Origin: Epiperipatus broadwayi
Taxonomy: Eukaryota > Onychophora > Udeonychophora > Euonychophora > Peripatidae
Direction: 5' to 3'
Assembly (NCBI GenBank): GCA_028023455.1
Contig: JAQFVV010006273.1
Coordinates: forward strand, 1,738,001-1,802,000
DNA length: 64,000 nucleotides
The translations under genes were made by a program, and so were the position numbers. Positions 20,520 through 33,000 of the stretch are shown here, in pieces (position 1 is the first letter of the stretch; the number at the start of each line of letters is the position of its first letter). The notes below the pieces were generated by a model, which saw only the letters and a list, made by a program, of their open reading frames with translations, was not told the DNA's origin and ran no database searches.

Positions 20520-23197
20520 TGTAAATATCGATAAATCTATCTATATTTTAAAAATCATTTGTTGTTATTAAAAAAATCTCTTTGATTTGATGTTTATATA
20601 TAAAATATTATTATTGTTTATGGTTATTACTTATAGTTGTTTGGATTTATTATTTTATTTATTTGTTGGGGTACATCGCTGTGAATATTTAATTGTTATT
20701 ATTCTTAATGGTGAGATTTTTAATGGTAATAGTGACGTTTTGATTATTGTAAAAAAATAGAGACATATAAATTGTTGATTATAAAAAAATATTATTTTAT
20801 TTGTAGTGATTATTAAAAAAGTGCAATGTTATTATTTATATATATATATTTAAAGCTGTCAAATAAATTTTCGATTTAATATTTTTTATATGACTGGTAT
20901 TTTTATTTTTTTTGAATGTTAATTGTTTAAAAGAAAACATATGTAACAATGGTTTTCAAAAACTGTGCGTTCTGTGGCATGTGGAAAAACACAACAGCAG
21001 CAACAAAAGAAGCCATCATTATTGAGGTAGTTATTAAAACAAACTGAAGGATAAAATTAGTTGTATTTTGTTTCTTTGGAATTGCCATTCTTGAGAATAA
21101 TTAAATAAGATAAATTACTGTAGTAAACACATAATACCATGACTGGATAATATATATATATATTATTGCAGCCAGGAAGCTGCGCTATTTCTTTTCTTTT
21201 AACCCAAGGCAATTTAAAAAGAAAAACTAGGCAAATTTCAACACATGAATTTCACCACGTCTGAAGCCGAAATTTGATATAGCTATCTGGAATTTATAAT
21301 GGTAAATCTAATAACAATCTGGAATTAACTAAAATTAGTTAATATATTGGATTCAACATGTCAATTATTATTTGTTTTTCAAGGAGAGAAATCTTTAAAA
21401 AAAGTGAAATATATATATGTGCTTGGAAACCGATAATTTTCTTTAACGTGCTATTTCTTCAATTTATCCTTGGCTATAATGCATTCTAATATTAAAAAAC
21501 ATAAGAGAATAAAACAATGGAACAAGTTGACTTTTGAAAAGAAAAATGAACAAGTTTAACTTTGAAAAAGAAGGTAGTATAAATGATATATATATTTTTG
21601 AGATCGATAATTTTTTTTTTTACTTTTATTTTTAACTAGAAAGTGTCTTGTTTTCTAAAAAAAAAACAACAAATGTTTAACAAGTGTCAAAATTACCATT
21701 TAAGTAATTTAAAATTTTAAAGTATGGCGTATAAGTTTGGGTTGCATATGAGTTGTTATATATATATATATTAATAAGTGAAAGTTATATTCGCAAATTT
21801 TTTATTTAAAAAATTTCTATTATTTATATAACTTAATTTTTTTTTTATTATCTATTCTATTAATTTACAATATTTTACCATTTAATTATTCACTTATCTA
21901 TTTATCTATTTTTATTTTAACTTCATATGATAACTCTTATGTAGACCTAAACAACAATTCACATATTTGATGTATATAATATACTTTTATTTACTTATTT
22001 TTTTTTTTTTTTAATTTTGAATATTTGGAAAATATAGATATAAATTTGTGTTTATATTAATGCATACTTGTTGAGCACAAATATGTCTTTATCTATTTAT
22101 ATATATTTTTTGTAATTGGGTTTGTATTTGAAAACTATTTAAAACACTGATACTACCTAAAATCAAATCGTAATATAGAAATAAAGGATGTACAATTTGT
22201 TTTATAAGTAATGTCTTTGTAATTTATTTGGAAGAGTATTAATATTTTATTCTTATGTTTCTTTTAGTGCCAGAGTCATTATGAAATTAATTGAACTCAC
22301 AACTTAATGTAGAATAACTTCGTATTTCACTAGTTATTTAGTTTTTGGGTCATCTTATCAAGCCAATGTTCATTAATATATTTAGATATACATAAGTTTA
22401 CTTATGTAATATGCATATTAGATTCAATTGAATTCCTTTTGTTTCTGATATATATTTTGTTAGTTAGTCACATCAACGCTAAGAATAAATTATAATAATA
22501 GGTCTCATTATTGCTCTGTATGATTTTGGATTTATTTCATGTATAGCTAGCTGGAAGGGCATATAAACAATTTATTTAAATATAATTGGGATAATGTTAT
22601 CTTTCTTCATTTAAATTATACAATTTATTATATTTGGCTTTCTCAACAATTGGATTCATTTAGATTGTTAAGGTCTTTCTTTATGTGTAAGATGTGCTAG
22701 GTTTCTATTATTTAAATTGGATGATAAATATGTTCTACTATATTTGGCACCATCAACATGCAGACATGATTACTTGAGAACTGTTGCTAGTTGTTTCATT
22801 ATATTTGATGCCTAAAATGTGAGATTTGATTCATTGTGATTTGTTTATGAGGATATAGCAATCGTGATTCCACTACATTTGGCTTTCCAATGATTGGGCC
22901 ATTTCAATTGTGGATAGGCATTCTATTACATTGTGGAACCAACATTTGAGGCCTTCTTTTTTCATATGTGTATTTTTGTTTGAGATCATTTAGAGTACAT
23001 ATATTCCATTACATTTGTCATCCAACGTTTGGAGCATTACTTTCTTTTCATATATTGATGTTCTATAACATTTAATGCCACAACGTGGTCAGCATAATAT
23101 GTTTGTATATATACGTTCAATTACATTTGGCACCACAAACTGTGGGGCCCAGTTAACTAATGATTGGTATACTGGAGTAAAAATATTGTCCATTACA
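20520..23197 (+). repeat. Family C 3' LTR (uninterrupted)
   Basis: 2678 bp, contiguous, and the reference for the interrupted 5' copy. It differs from that copy by scattered substitutions, homopolymer length changes and the missing nested insert. It ends CCATTACA directly against an (AT)n tract. Confidence 0.85.
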
Positions 23198-25956
23198 ATA
23201 TATATATATATTGAAGTGGTAAATCTGTAGTACATATTTAACTTCACTGCCTGATGACATTACATACCTTTAAAGTAGGGTTTGAACCTGTTTATATGTT
23301 TATTTGGTCATCCAGGAATGTTGAGCACACACATATACACATATCATTTCCTCCCTGTTTATTTAAAATGGTTATGTGTAACCAATTGAATTATTATTTT
23401 AGCTTAAGTATATTTTATTTCCAAGCTTGTAAATTCCCTTCACTTAGATAATTGTGTATGTGCATCTATGTATTATAGATATAAAAATAAATACAATTAA
23501 TGTAGAGCTAAAGCAAATGCCAGAAAATTCTAAAAAGTATTATTACAATTTAAAAATGTCATTCTCATTTCCAGTCAAACCAAAAATCATATTTTAAAGT
23601 TATTTGCAATTTTAAAAATACGTTTAAATAATGCTTTCTGGAATGTATTGTTTACATCTTCCAATATTGCTAAATTTCAAATATAGGAGGAGCAGAAGTT
23701 CTAGGAATGCACAGAAGGAGTTCAAATCACTCTTCTCTCTGGTATTTGTGTAGAGAGCGGAAACAAAATGGACTGTGAGTAAAAGGAATCTGCCTCCCTG
23801 ATCTTAAATTGCCTTTGTTCTGCCTCCCTGCTATGCCATCGCTACTTGAGAACTGTTATGTCTTACTGTAAAAGAATATTGGAAGATGCCTACCATTATT
23901 TTATTAATATTGTGCCTTGCTAAACTTCGTATACGTTATTATAAGTGGCCACCATAACTTCTAAAGGTAATCCGTTTTGCCGAAGAATGAACTCTTAATT
24001 CTCCTCACTTCATTTCTTTCCTGAATCTTAATTGTAATCAGAATGTAATCTTTATTTATTTTATAACTGAATATAAACTTAATTATCATTAAATTTGTGA
24101 TTTTCTCTCTTAAGTTTTAAACTCGTTCTTTGAAACACTAAGCACAGAATTATGTACTTTAAATTTATCATTAGCTTTTTAAGCTTCACACTCTAATTAT
24201 TTTATTTCATGCAGCAAAACTTATTTTAAATATATATCTTATTAAATTAGTTTTAGTATGCTAATGTTTTAATCTAGCGAACATAAATTATTTCAATCAT
24301 CATTCCGATATTTTTGGAATATTTAAATAGTTAAACATAAAACTTCTTATTGAACGCTGTTCGCTCGGTTAAATATTTTGAAATTATGCTTAATGGCGGA
24401 TTGTTTAAAAATCATATCACTATCGATATTTAAATGCAATTTATGTTCTTTTAATAAATTTGATTGTTAATATATTTTAATAACTATTTATTACTTATAC
24501 ACCATTAAGAGTTAAATTAATTATAATATATTGTTGTTTAAAATATTTGGACTTGTTAAATAGGAAATAATATTTTCCCTCTTCTATATTCGACATCCTA
24601 AATTTATTAAAGTTATACGTACGATGCTGAGTGGGTTATTATTTTATCATGGCATTACACATGATATTATTGCTTTATTTAAGCTTAAACTATTTCATTA
24701 GTCATTTAAGACTTAAGCCATATTCGCGTTGCTTACTTACGATAGCATTTTAAAGTACTTATATTTTGCTTTATCATATTTATCATCCGAACTCCGGATT
24801 TTCTTCACGTAACTCATCTAGGAATGAGGTTTGGTAGAACCAATCTCAGGATAAACATTAGAGTATTAAGGCTATGCATGTGACACATTGGAGGGCGTAC
24901 CATGGAATCCTTACCACTCATATTTTCGAATACTGCCTTGTGATAAATACAAGAGGAATCATATATGTGATAAAGTTTTTCAGTCCAAAGACGGACATCT
25001 TCTCCATTTTAAATGCTGTCATTATAGTTAGCACTGCGAGTTCTTTTATAGGTAGTTCTCATATTATTTATAAGACATGATGCAGTGATGTTTGTAAACC
25101 ACTCATTTTATAATTAGTCGAATATTTTAGGATTGTTACAGTAAAGCTAATTTAGGCTAACCCATTCCTCATTTGTACAGGCCCAAATATGCTCATAAAC
25201 GATAAATTATTAACTATCATATCAAGAGTAAACCTCTCTTTAGAGATGAATTTGTAAACGTCCTTATCATTACTTAAAGTAATGATCACCGCATTGATAA
25301 CATTAATTTATTATTATACTATAACTCATTAGCATACTAAATCAGTTGCTTATATGCAAAGTAATAACCACATTAAATCTGTGCTATGTTTTCTAATGTA
25401 AATTAAATTGTTTATTTTTATTAAATTATTATGTTTTAATAATTACTCATGTGTTGTGTCTTACTGACTCTCACTCATTGAATTCCATTTAATATTTATA
25501 ATAGTGTTAGTAATGTTTAGAAGTTATAACTGATTATTTCAAATAGATATTTATCTCTAGGTTGTTCTATCTTTGCTCATTCTGGATGGATACTATTTTA
25601 TAATTCATGTTTCTTTTGCAATGCTAGCTGTGTGCAATTCATTTAAAATTTATAAATTGTCCCTTCACATAAGATATTTGATTGAACCAAGATTTGATAT
25701 TATTTATTTACATTAATTACCCTATAGATCTCATGTTTCTCTGCTGTGTCTCTGGGACCAGAATGAATAAAATTTCATGTTATCATCAGAAGTGTTGTTT
25801 ATAATGTTATAGTTTTAGAGAAGAGCAAATAGGGCAGAATTCATGATTGCTCCTGACCTGTGTATCTCGGGCATGAGTGGATTTAGGGTACTTTTGCTTA
25901 GATTCTAAACTTTGTTAAATGAACATACAATTCTGACCGGTACAATATATATATAT
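23198..25956. other. AT-rich non-coding stretch
   Basis: No gene recognised on either strand; the few ORFs here show no family motif. The region begins and ends with (AT)n tracts. The right-hand tract sits in a palindrome, GGTACA-(AT)n-TGTACC. Confidence 0.5.
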
Positions 25957-27785
25957 TGTACCAACATTGTGTTGGTACATAATAATTTTATCTAAAATTA
26001 TTGAAATAAAGATTATCCGTAAAAAAAAAAAATAGTATGTAAAGGTTTAGGAGTTTTTTTATTGCTGTTTATTGTCGAAAATGTAAATTTAAAAGCCAAA
26101 GAGTTTTTGAAATAAAAGTTACAATTAATTAATTAGAAGGGGGAGAGGGGCTTGTTTTAGAGATATCAAACCAAAAGTTTTAAGTTTAAAGAGTTTTGCT
26201 AGAAACAATTAATTCATACTCACATAAAATTAAAAGAAGTTAAAGAGTTTATTATTATTAGTTGAAATATAACTTAAAGTTTAAAAATATAAATCTCTTT
26301 TTATTTAAGTAAAGAAAAAAGGTAATCTTAAAACTAGTGTTGAGTTTAGATTAAAATATAAAGTGCGTAAATGACGAATGCTTGTTAATAAAATATATAT
26401 GTGTGATTATAAACATTGCATAAATATATGCATGTTAAAATGAAATAAAGGAAAATTATATTTAAAAACACAGTGATGGCTATTAATTAAAAATGTAAAA
26501 AAACAACATGTTGGATGGCTGCTAATTAATATCTCCAACAACAGGATTAAAAGCTTATCGCAAAAGATTAGCTACTAATGAAGAGAACTTTAACAACACA
26601 TATAGCTGGAGGATATCATAATGACAACACATCTTATGTATAACTAGTCAATTTTTTATTGGACAGTCAGTTGCATTTGAGAAACAGTTCAGTTTTAGTT
26701 TTGATCAATCAATCTATGAGTTCTATTTGTCAATCAGTCATGCAGTGTTAATAGCTTCATCGGAACATATGATGAACTTCAAACCTTATCCAACTACCAG
26801 TACTCTGCCTGAGATAAAGTAACAGCCACCCAATAAATGAGAGCCACCTGAGTATTTACTGTTTTAATAATAATAGTGCCACAAAATAAATAACTGTCCT
26901 CAACCTTAATAAAAGTAACCAGGATCATCAATCAACAGGAATCCTCTGCAGAAGTGTAAAACCAGCCAGCTGGTAATAAAACAATTCAGAAACACACTGG
27001 AAACACAGGAAGCAAACAACCACAATCTCCACACTTTTAGGTATTTAATAACTTTCTTATTTTCATTTATAAATTCAAAGTAGTCATTGCCATCTATAAA
27101 ACCTCCAGAGTCAGTAGTAAAGGAATTCTATGGACGCATAAAGAACTATTGATGTGCATGTTTGTTTGGATGCCTTATATTTAATACTTATCATACTATT
27201 TAATACTTTGTCATTTACCATTGTTAAATCATATTTTTATGTGTATTTAAAATGTGTGTGTGTGGTCATATATAAGTACCTTAAATGTTTATGTTAGTTG
27301 AAAATATCTGAAGTAGTTTAAAACTTTAATAATTAGTCTTAATTAAAATAAACTGTCTTTTAAACTTAAAGCTTTATTTTGTCAGTCAATTCTTTTTGCC
27401 ACTAGTTAAGGAATAACTTGTTATTGAATTAAAAAAATAGACTGAGCTAGTGAAGGGATTTTTTGAGTGCTGGATTATGGGCCTACTGTCCGAACATGTT
27501 AGTTTTAGACTAGCTGGTGACTGGGGTTTACTCCAAAACAAATAAAGTGTTTGGATAGTAGGGGTTTGAATCTAGCAGTCGAGGTGGCCCACGATCTGGA
27601 AATGTGATCATGTTATGCATTGCATAACTCGGTCTGATCGTGGGTAGTATTGACAGCTTTGCTATCAATAGTATTCTCCACTCTGCTCGAACGTGCTGGT
27701 TCATTCATGTAATATTTATAATATAAGATTATAAATTTATTATAAATAAGGTTGTAACCTAGCTAAACCAAGCTTGCAAAGTAAG
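25957..27785 (+). repeat. Diverged family-A-like solo LTR
   Basis: The reverse complement of the family A LTR aligns along this stretch. Examples are CTAAAATTATTGAAATAAAG near the start, the CTGA-like segment near 26650-26760, and GGATAGTAGGGGTTTGAATC near 27554. The first 40 bp differ and form a hairpin (TGTACCAAC/GTTGGTACA). The last 50 or so bp expected from family A are missing where family B begins. It is clearly more diverged than the pair at 1-7 kb. Confidence 0.7.
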
Positions 27786-30069
27786 TGTGATCGACAGCAC
27801 AGACATTCGTTACATTGTTTTTTTTTATATATATTATTAAACAAGTTAAAATAAAAAGTTTGCATTTAAAAACTTTCTTTAAAAATTAAAAAATTGAAAT
27901 TAAAATATCGTCTTAAACTCTTATATATTAAGTCGCACAGATAATAAAAAATTATTAAAATAAAATTTTTATTAAAGAAAAAGGTATTTTTAAAACTAAA
28001 TTTTAAAAAAGATTTGGAGATAAAATTATATCTTTAAATTTGTCTTGAAATATATTTTTGATTTGGAAAACAGGGTAATTAATTAGAAATGGAAATGATT
28101 GTTAATTAGTTAAATTAAAACCAGCCTTGAGCATTTAAATGTAATAACCTCAGTCAGATAGAAAAAAAAACAATAGAAACTGATTAGCCAATGAAAGAAA
28201 TCCATTTGGGAAATCGGACCTCAGCGAAAGAATCATCACTCCATGACGCAATGTTAATTCAATCCTTGACATTAATATAAAAAGGACAGGTTTTGGAAAG
28301 CTTCGTAGTTAGTGAATGAGGAGTAGTGACTAGTTATTGATGATTATTACGATGTAACAGCTAGGTGTTAGTGCTGAGGGGATTGAAAAAGACGCGCAGC
28401 TTCAATCCCTTCAGTTCTGTAAGAAAGGAAGAAAAATGGGCCATCGTTTCTTCATTGAGGACCAATTACACTAAAAAAAAATAAAAATCTCCAAAGGATA
28501 AATAAATCGATCAACCGGATACAAATCTTCGGACGACGTGGGAATTCACGTGCAAACGGCAAGGAATATACGAAGATGAACTATTTCAATAACCGTAAGA
28601 CTTTAAAATTTATGAACAGTAAATTAAAAACTTTCCAGATTTAAATGATTTCAATATTATTCTATCTGACCAACATTATTTTATTAATTAGTTATAATTT
28701 TATTTAATGTATTTAATTTGTAAAATCATTTCCATTTATTTATTTATTTATTTAATTTTGTTCTTTAAGTTTTATTATGATTTCTGTTTTCCGTTAAATA
28801 AATTATAAAAAAATGTTAAACTTAAGTCGGGCGATGAATGGCACACGTCTGAGTGTCTGTAAAGATATATTAAGGGAGGGTAATCTTGGGTTGTTCATTT
28901 CGTAGTTGAATTGGTTCAATGGATTGGATATATTTATGTAATTAGTAAATGTAGTATGAGATCCGCTACGGGCAGGATTATAGATATACGCCACACACCC
29001 TCTGTTTGCCTATGGATGGGTTTGTAAGTCGGCAGAAGACCGCAGTCCATTCCTATGGAGTTTTTAGTTTATTGATCCACTTGCCCACAGATGTCACATC
29101 CCTGTGGGTGGAGAGTCAATGTCGCTTTCTATTTCTACATATTGTTCAGATGTACATTCCTGACAATATAGTTGTGTTGTCGTATCATGCTACATTGAAT
29201 ACATGAATGTATCAGATGGATTGGCGCCAGTTGATTGCGAAATGTGTTGCCTAAGGTTAAGTAGGGATAGAATATTTTATTTTCAAACGCAAATCTATGT
29301 AGTCGATTCAGGCTCAATCCTAAATAAAACTATTAAATTTAAGTTGTTTATAGATGCTTGCATAGATTGGTTATCGGTTAGGTATGTTTTGGGTTTTCAT
29401 ATTGGATCAAAATATATAGACATTCGATAAATAATGATACCTTATGGTGAGTGTCTCTAATGTATTTATTCGGATGTCCTTTAAGTTATTGGTGACGATG
29501 CAAGTATCTTACGATGAATACTAGAGGGTTTCTTATAATTCCCTATGCAATTGTCAGTAATCAATGATTTTGTATTTTGATCGTTTATGTTTACTCTGAA
29601 ATGTTTTTGACCGTTGAAATCTATGTAACCGATCTATAGCAACATATTAAACAGATCTATAAGCCCATCTGTGCGAACTTGATTAAAAATGTAAATTTAT
29701 AATATAATAGTAACTCAATGTAAATTAAAGTAAAATCAAAGTTAAAAATAATGTTAAATGTTTAAATGTAAATCACTAAAATAATTTTAAACCTTATATA
29801 TATATGCATAAATAAATCTGTTTGTATGATAATTACTGGCAGTGGCTTACTTTATTCTTTTATATACTAGTAAATGATATTATTAAATCTCTGCTATTCC
29901 ACTGAGCTAGGGACAATGGGCTAACGATCTAAATATGTAAATAAAGTGGAATCCTAACAGCGCGTATCTGCCTACTTTATAAATTTTTCTAGGCTCAAAT
30001 GCCTAGATGGCGCCCTTTGGTAGTGCGGTGCGGTGCGATGCGATCTACCACTTCGTTTGGATCGTTATA
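27786..30069 (+). repeat. Family B solo LTR
   Basis: Aligns with 59389-61376 and 62098-64000. It begins TGTGATCGACAGCACAG against TGTAACGGGCACACA in the others, and ends GATCGTTATAAT followed by ATATACA. The copy is older than the pair at the right edge. No matching target duplication is visible because its left side abuts the truncated family-A-like LTR. Small ORFs inside are not supported as genes. Confidence 0.7.
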
Positions 30070-33000
30070 ATATATACATGACAAATATTTTCTTTGTTAA
30101 ATGTCAAGGTAACCAAATGTCACAATGAACTAATTTCTTATTTAATGAAAATAAAAGCCCCATTAAAGAAATCATATATATATATATATACACATACCAA
30201 CAATAAATTAATTATCAATGTGTTGTATGTCATGATCTGAGACATAGACTTAGTAAACATAGTGACCCTATGTCAAGCCAATCATTAAGCAGCCAAGTGC
30301 GGAAAATTAGAATTCTGTTTCATAATTTTAGTTTTTACTACAACCAATATAATATGCACAACATAGGCAGCCATGGCAATGTCAAAGAAAATGGAAAAGC
30401 TAGTATACCAAACACCAGATGCTAAATGTGGTACAAAAGCAAACTCAGTTCATTTCCATCATCTTTTGTTATTTTTCAAATAATGCATTAACTATATGAA
30501 GCCAACATTCTAAGACTGAATATTCAAATGCAAGAGAAGATGGATGACTTGTTCGAATATTCTGAATTATCCATGTAATTTTCCTAGCACAAAAACGTAA
30601 GAAATTATAATCGATGTTTAAATAGAGAAAAGTTTGATAAGTTAATGTGGTTCAATAAAATAACTGAGTTGATTTTAAATTGATATTCAAGAAATTAATT
30701 GTATTATTATTTGAACACAGATAAAGAAAAAATAGAACATTGCCAGCATTTGAATAAAATGATGAAGTAACTTTTTTTATAAGCCATTAAGTGCCAAATA
30801 GCAAATACAGAAAAGTTAAATTAACTGCTATGCAATGTATTCTGGCTAAATTAGCAGTGCCATAGGACTGAGTTCTACTGTCCTGACCCTGGAAGTGTAA
30901 TGACTTAATCTACTTTTCTATATAATACCTAAAAAATACCAAATATCTTACACTAAATATCTAAATTGGATGGGAGAGCAACTGCAGTAAATGGATGTAA
31001 TATTATTTCAAGCTCATTGCCGAGGAATTCCAGCGAGTGATGAATAATTTACTGAAGAAAAGTGATCTGAAAAGACGTATCCATAAAAGACATTATTGCC
31101 AAACTCATGGACATTAAGCAAGATGACCTTTGATTTTATTATGTATATATATTGTAACCATATATTTTAGTAGAAAATATATTAATTGATGTAACTTATA
31201 TAAAAATTTCTCTTTCTTCTCTTGGTGATTTGGTTGGCTTGATTCGCACTTGAACAGATTACTTTCTGATATTATTTTAATAATTTTCAATTTGCTTCAT
31301 TCCATATGCTAACTCATATCAGAATGTTTAACTTTTTAAAATTTTTACAACATATTAAAATTTGGTAAAATATTATTAAAAATAATATTTTGTTTTTATT
31401 TATTTAAAGTAATCTTAAATTATTATTTCTATTGAATTAAAATAAAACCATTTGTTCAATTAAAATAAATTATTAAATAAATACAATAATTACGTAGGCG
31501 TCTCAATGTAATAAAAGAAAAGAGCGCGAATTTCTAGGAGAATATCGTCTGTTAGTTTGTCTTTTGGTGGGAAGAAGAACAGAAACGGTAAAGGCAAATG
31601 GTGTAATATTTGCTGAGCTGATTTTGAAACCGTTAATAAGTAAATAGATTACCACAAAATTTGCTATAAACATAAAATAACTTAGTGGTATCTAATTAAG
31701 ATGGATCACTAAAACTTAAAGATCTTTTCAAGTCGTTCGGCCAACTGAATCAAATCACCGTAGCGTTTTCCAATATCGCATTTTTGAAATGTCGGAGCTT
31801 CCCAGTTTGAAAGAATTAAATACAAGAATTTGGTATGTTTTGAAATATTTATTATTCTACAATTTGGAAAAGTTGAATCAGTGTTTTAATTACAGAAGTT
31901 TTATTAAAATGAAAATTTGTTTTTTAAAAAAGAAAAAAGTTTAAGTTAAAATAAAGTAAAGCGTTAAATTTGTCAAAATCTTTTAATATTTCCATTCTTT
32001 AATTCTAATAAAATATATTATTGATTGATAATTAATTTTATAATGCCAGTAATAATTGCTAGTTAATTTGTTTAACATTTGGATCATAAACATTCTTTAA
32101 ATAATTAAACAAAGCTATTTTATAATTGTATCGTCAGTTTAAAATGAATAAAGTAATTGCTGTAATTGGTTATTCCTGGATTAACGCAATGGATAAATAA
32201 ATACTTGCATGGATAGGATAAACTTGGAACACTTTTGATAGAGAGATGTAGGGATTAATAACTTTATGAAAAACATTTTCATTTAAATTCTGTGTATCCT
32301 GTTTTAAAATTGTTTCATGTTTGGAGAGCCACTAAATCGTTAATCTAATATTGCTTTAATAACTAATCAAATGGATATAATTGCATGTATGGAATTTAAC
32401 TACAGTTATAGCTATTACCTCATATACTTATTATTCTACACATTGTACATGGATTCCACTGGATCACATTAGGAGTTACAAAATGCTATACAATCCAATT
32501 TATGATACACATCTGCTAAAATTCATGTATTTGAACTATAAAATGCTTTACATTTAGTTTTATCACATACACACAACGTTAAATGTTATATGTTAATGAA
32601 TAATACATTTATTTAATTTTATCGTTATATGAACTCTGCATATGAAGTTCATAAGTTATATTTGTTAGATTTAAATTAATAAAGGTTGAATAAAATATTT
32701 ATTCAAAAGAATAGCGCTATGGAGAAAGCTTAAACAGTACTTAATGAATTCATGAGATATACCAATCTTTATGAGATATTTTGTGAGTCTTTCCAGATTT
32801 ATATTCCCATGCCAATATTATTTACATTATATTATACATGTTTATTTTAAGCAAGATAAGTAGTACATTAGTTGTCCTGATTATTGTAATATTTACTAAG
32901 CAAGAACCCACATTTGCTAAAGTGTCAGCGTATTCTGAATAATCAGAAGAATTGAGGGGGATGATTTGCACTTTAATGTGAAGTAAATTATAATGTTGTT

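Larger units (their letters stand above)
10624..23197 (+). mobile_element. LTR retrotransposon, family C, carrying a coiled-coil gene
   Basis: Direct repeats at 10624-16053 and 20520-23197 flank a 4.47 kb interior. The LTR begins TGTAAATATCG and ends GTCCATTACA, giving a 5 bp terminal inversion TGTAA/TTACA. The outer flanks are (AT)n on both sides, compatible with a 4-6 bp duplication. A purine tract GATTAGGGGG precedes the 3' LTR and a Lys-like primer site follows the 5' LTR. The 5' LTR is longer because of a 2.7 kb nested insertion. The interior has no visible gag-pol; its only gene is a long, now broken, Lys/Glu-rich repetitive coiled-coil frame that fills the second half up to the 3' LTR. 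This makes it a large non-autonomous element with its own cargo or Gag-substitute gene. Confidence 0.85.
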
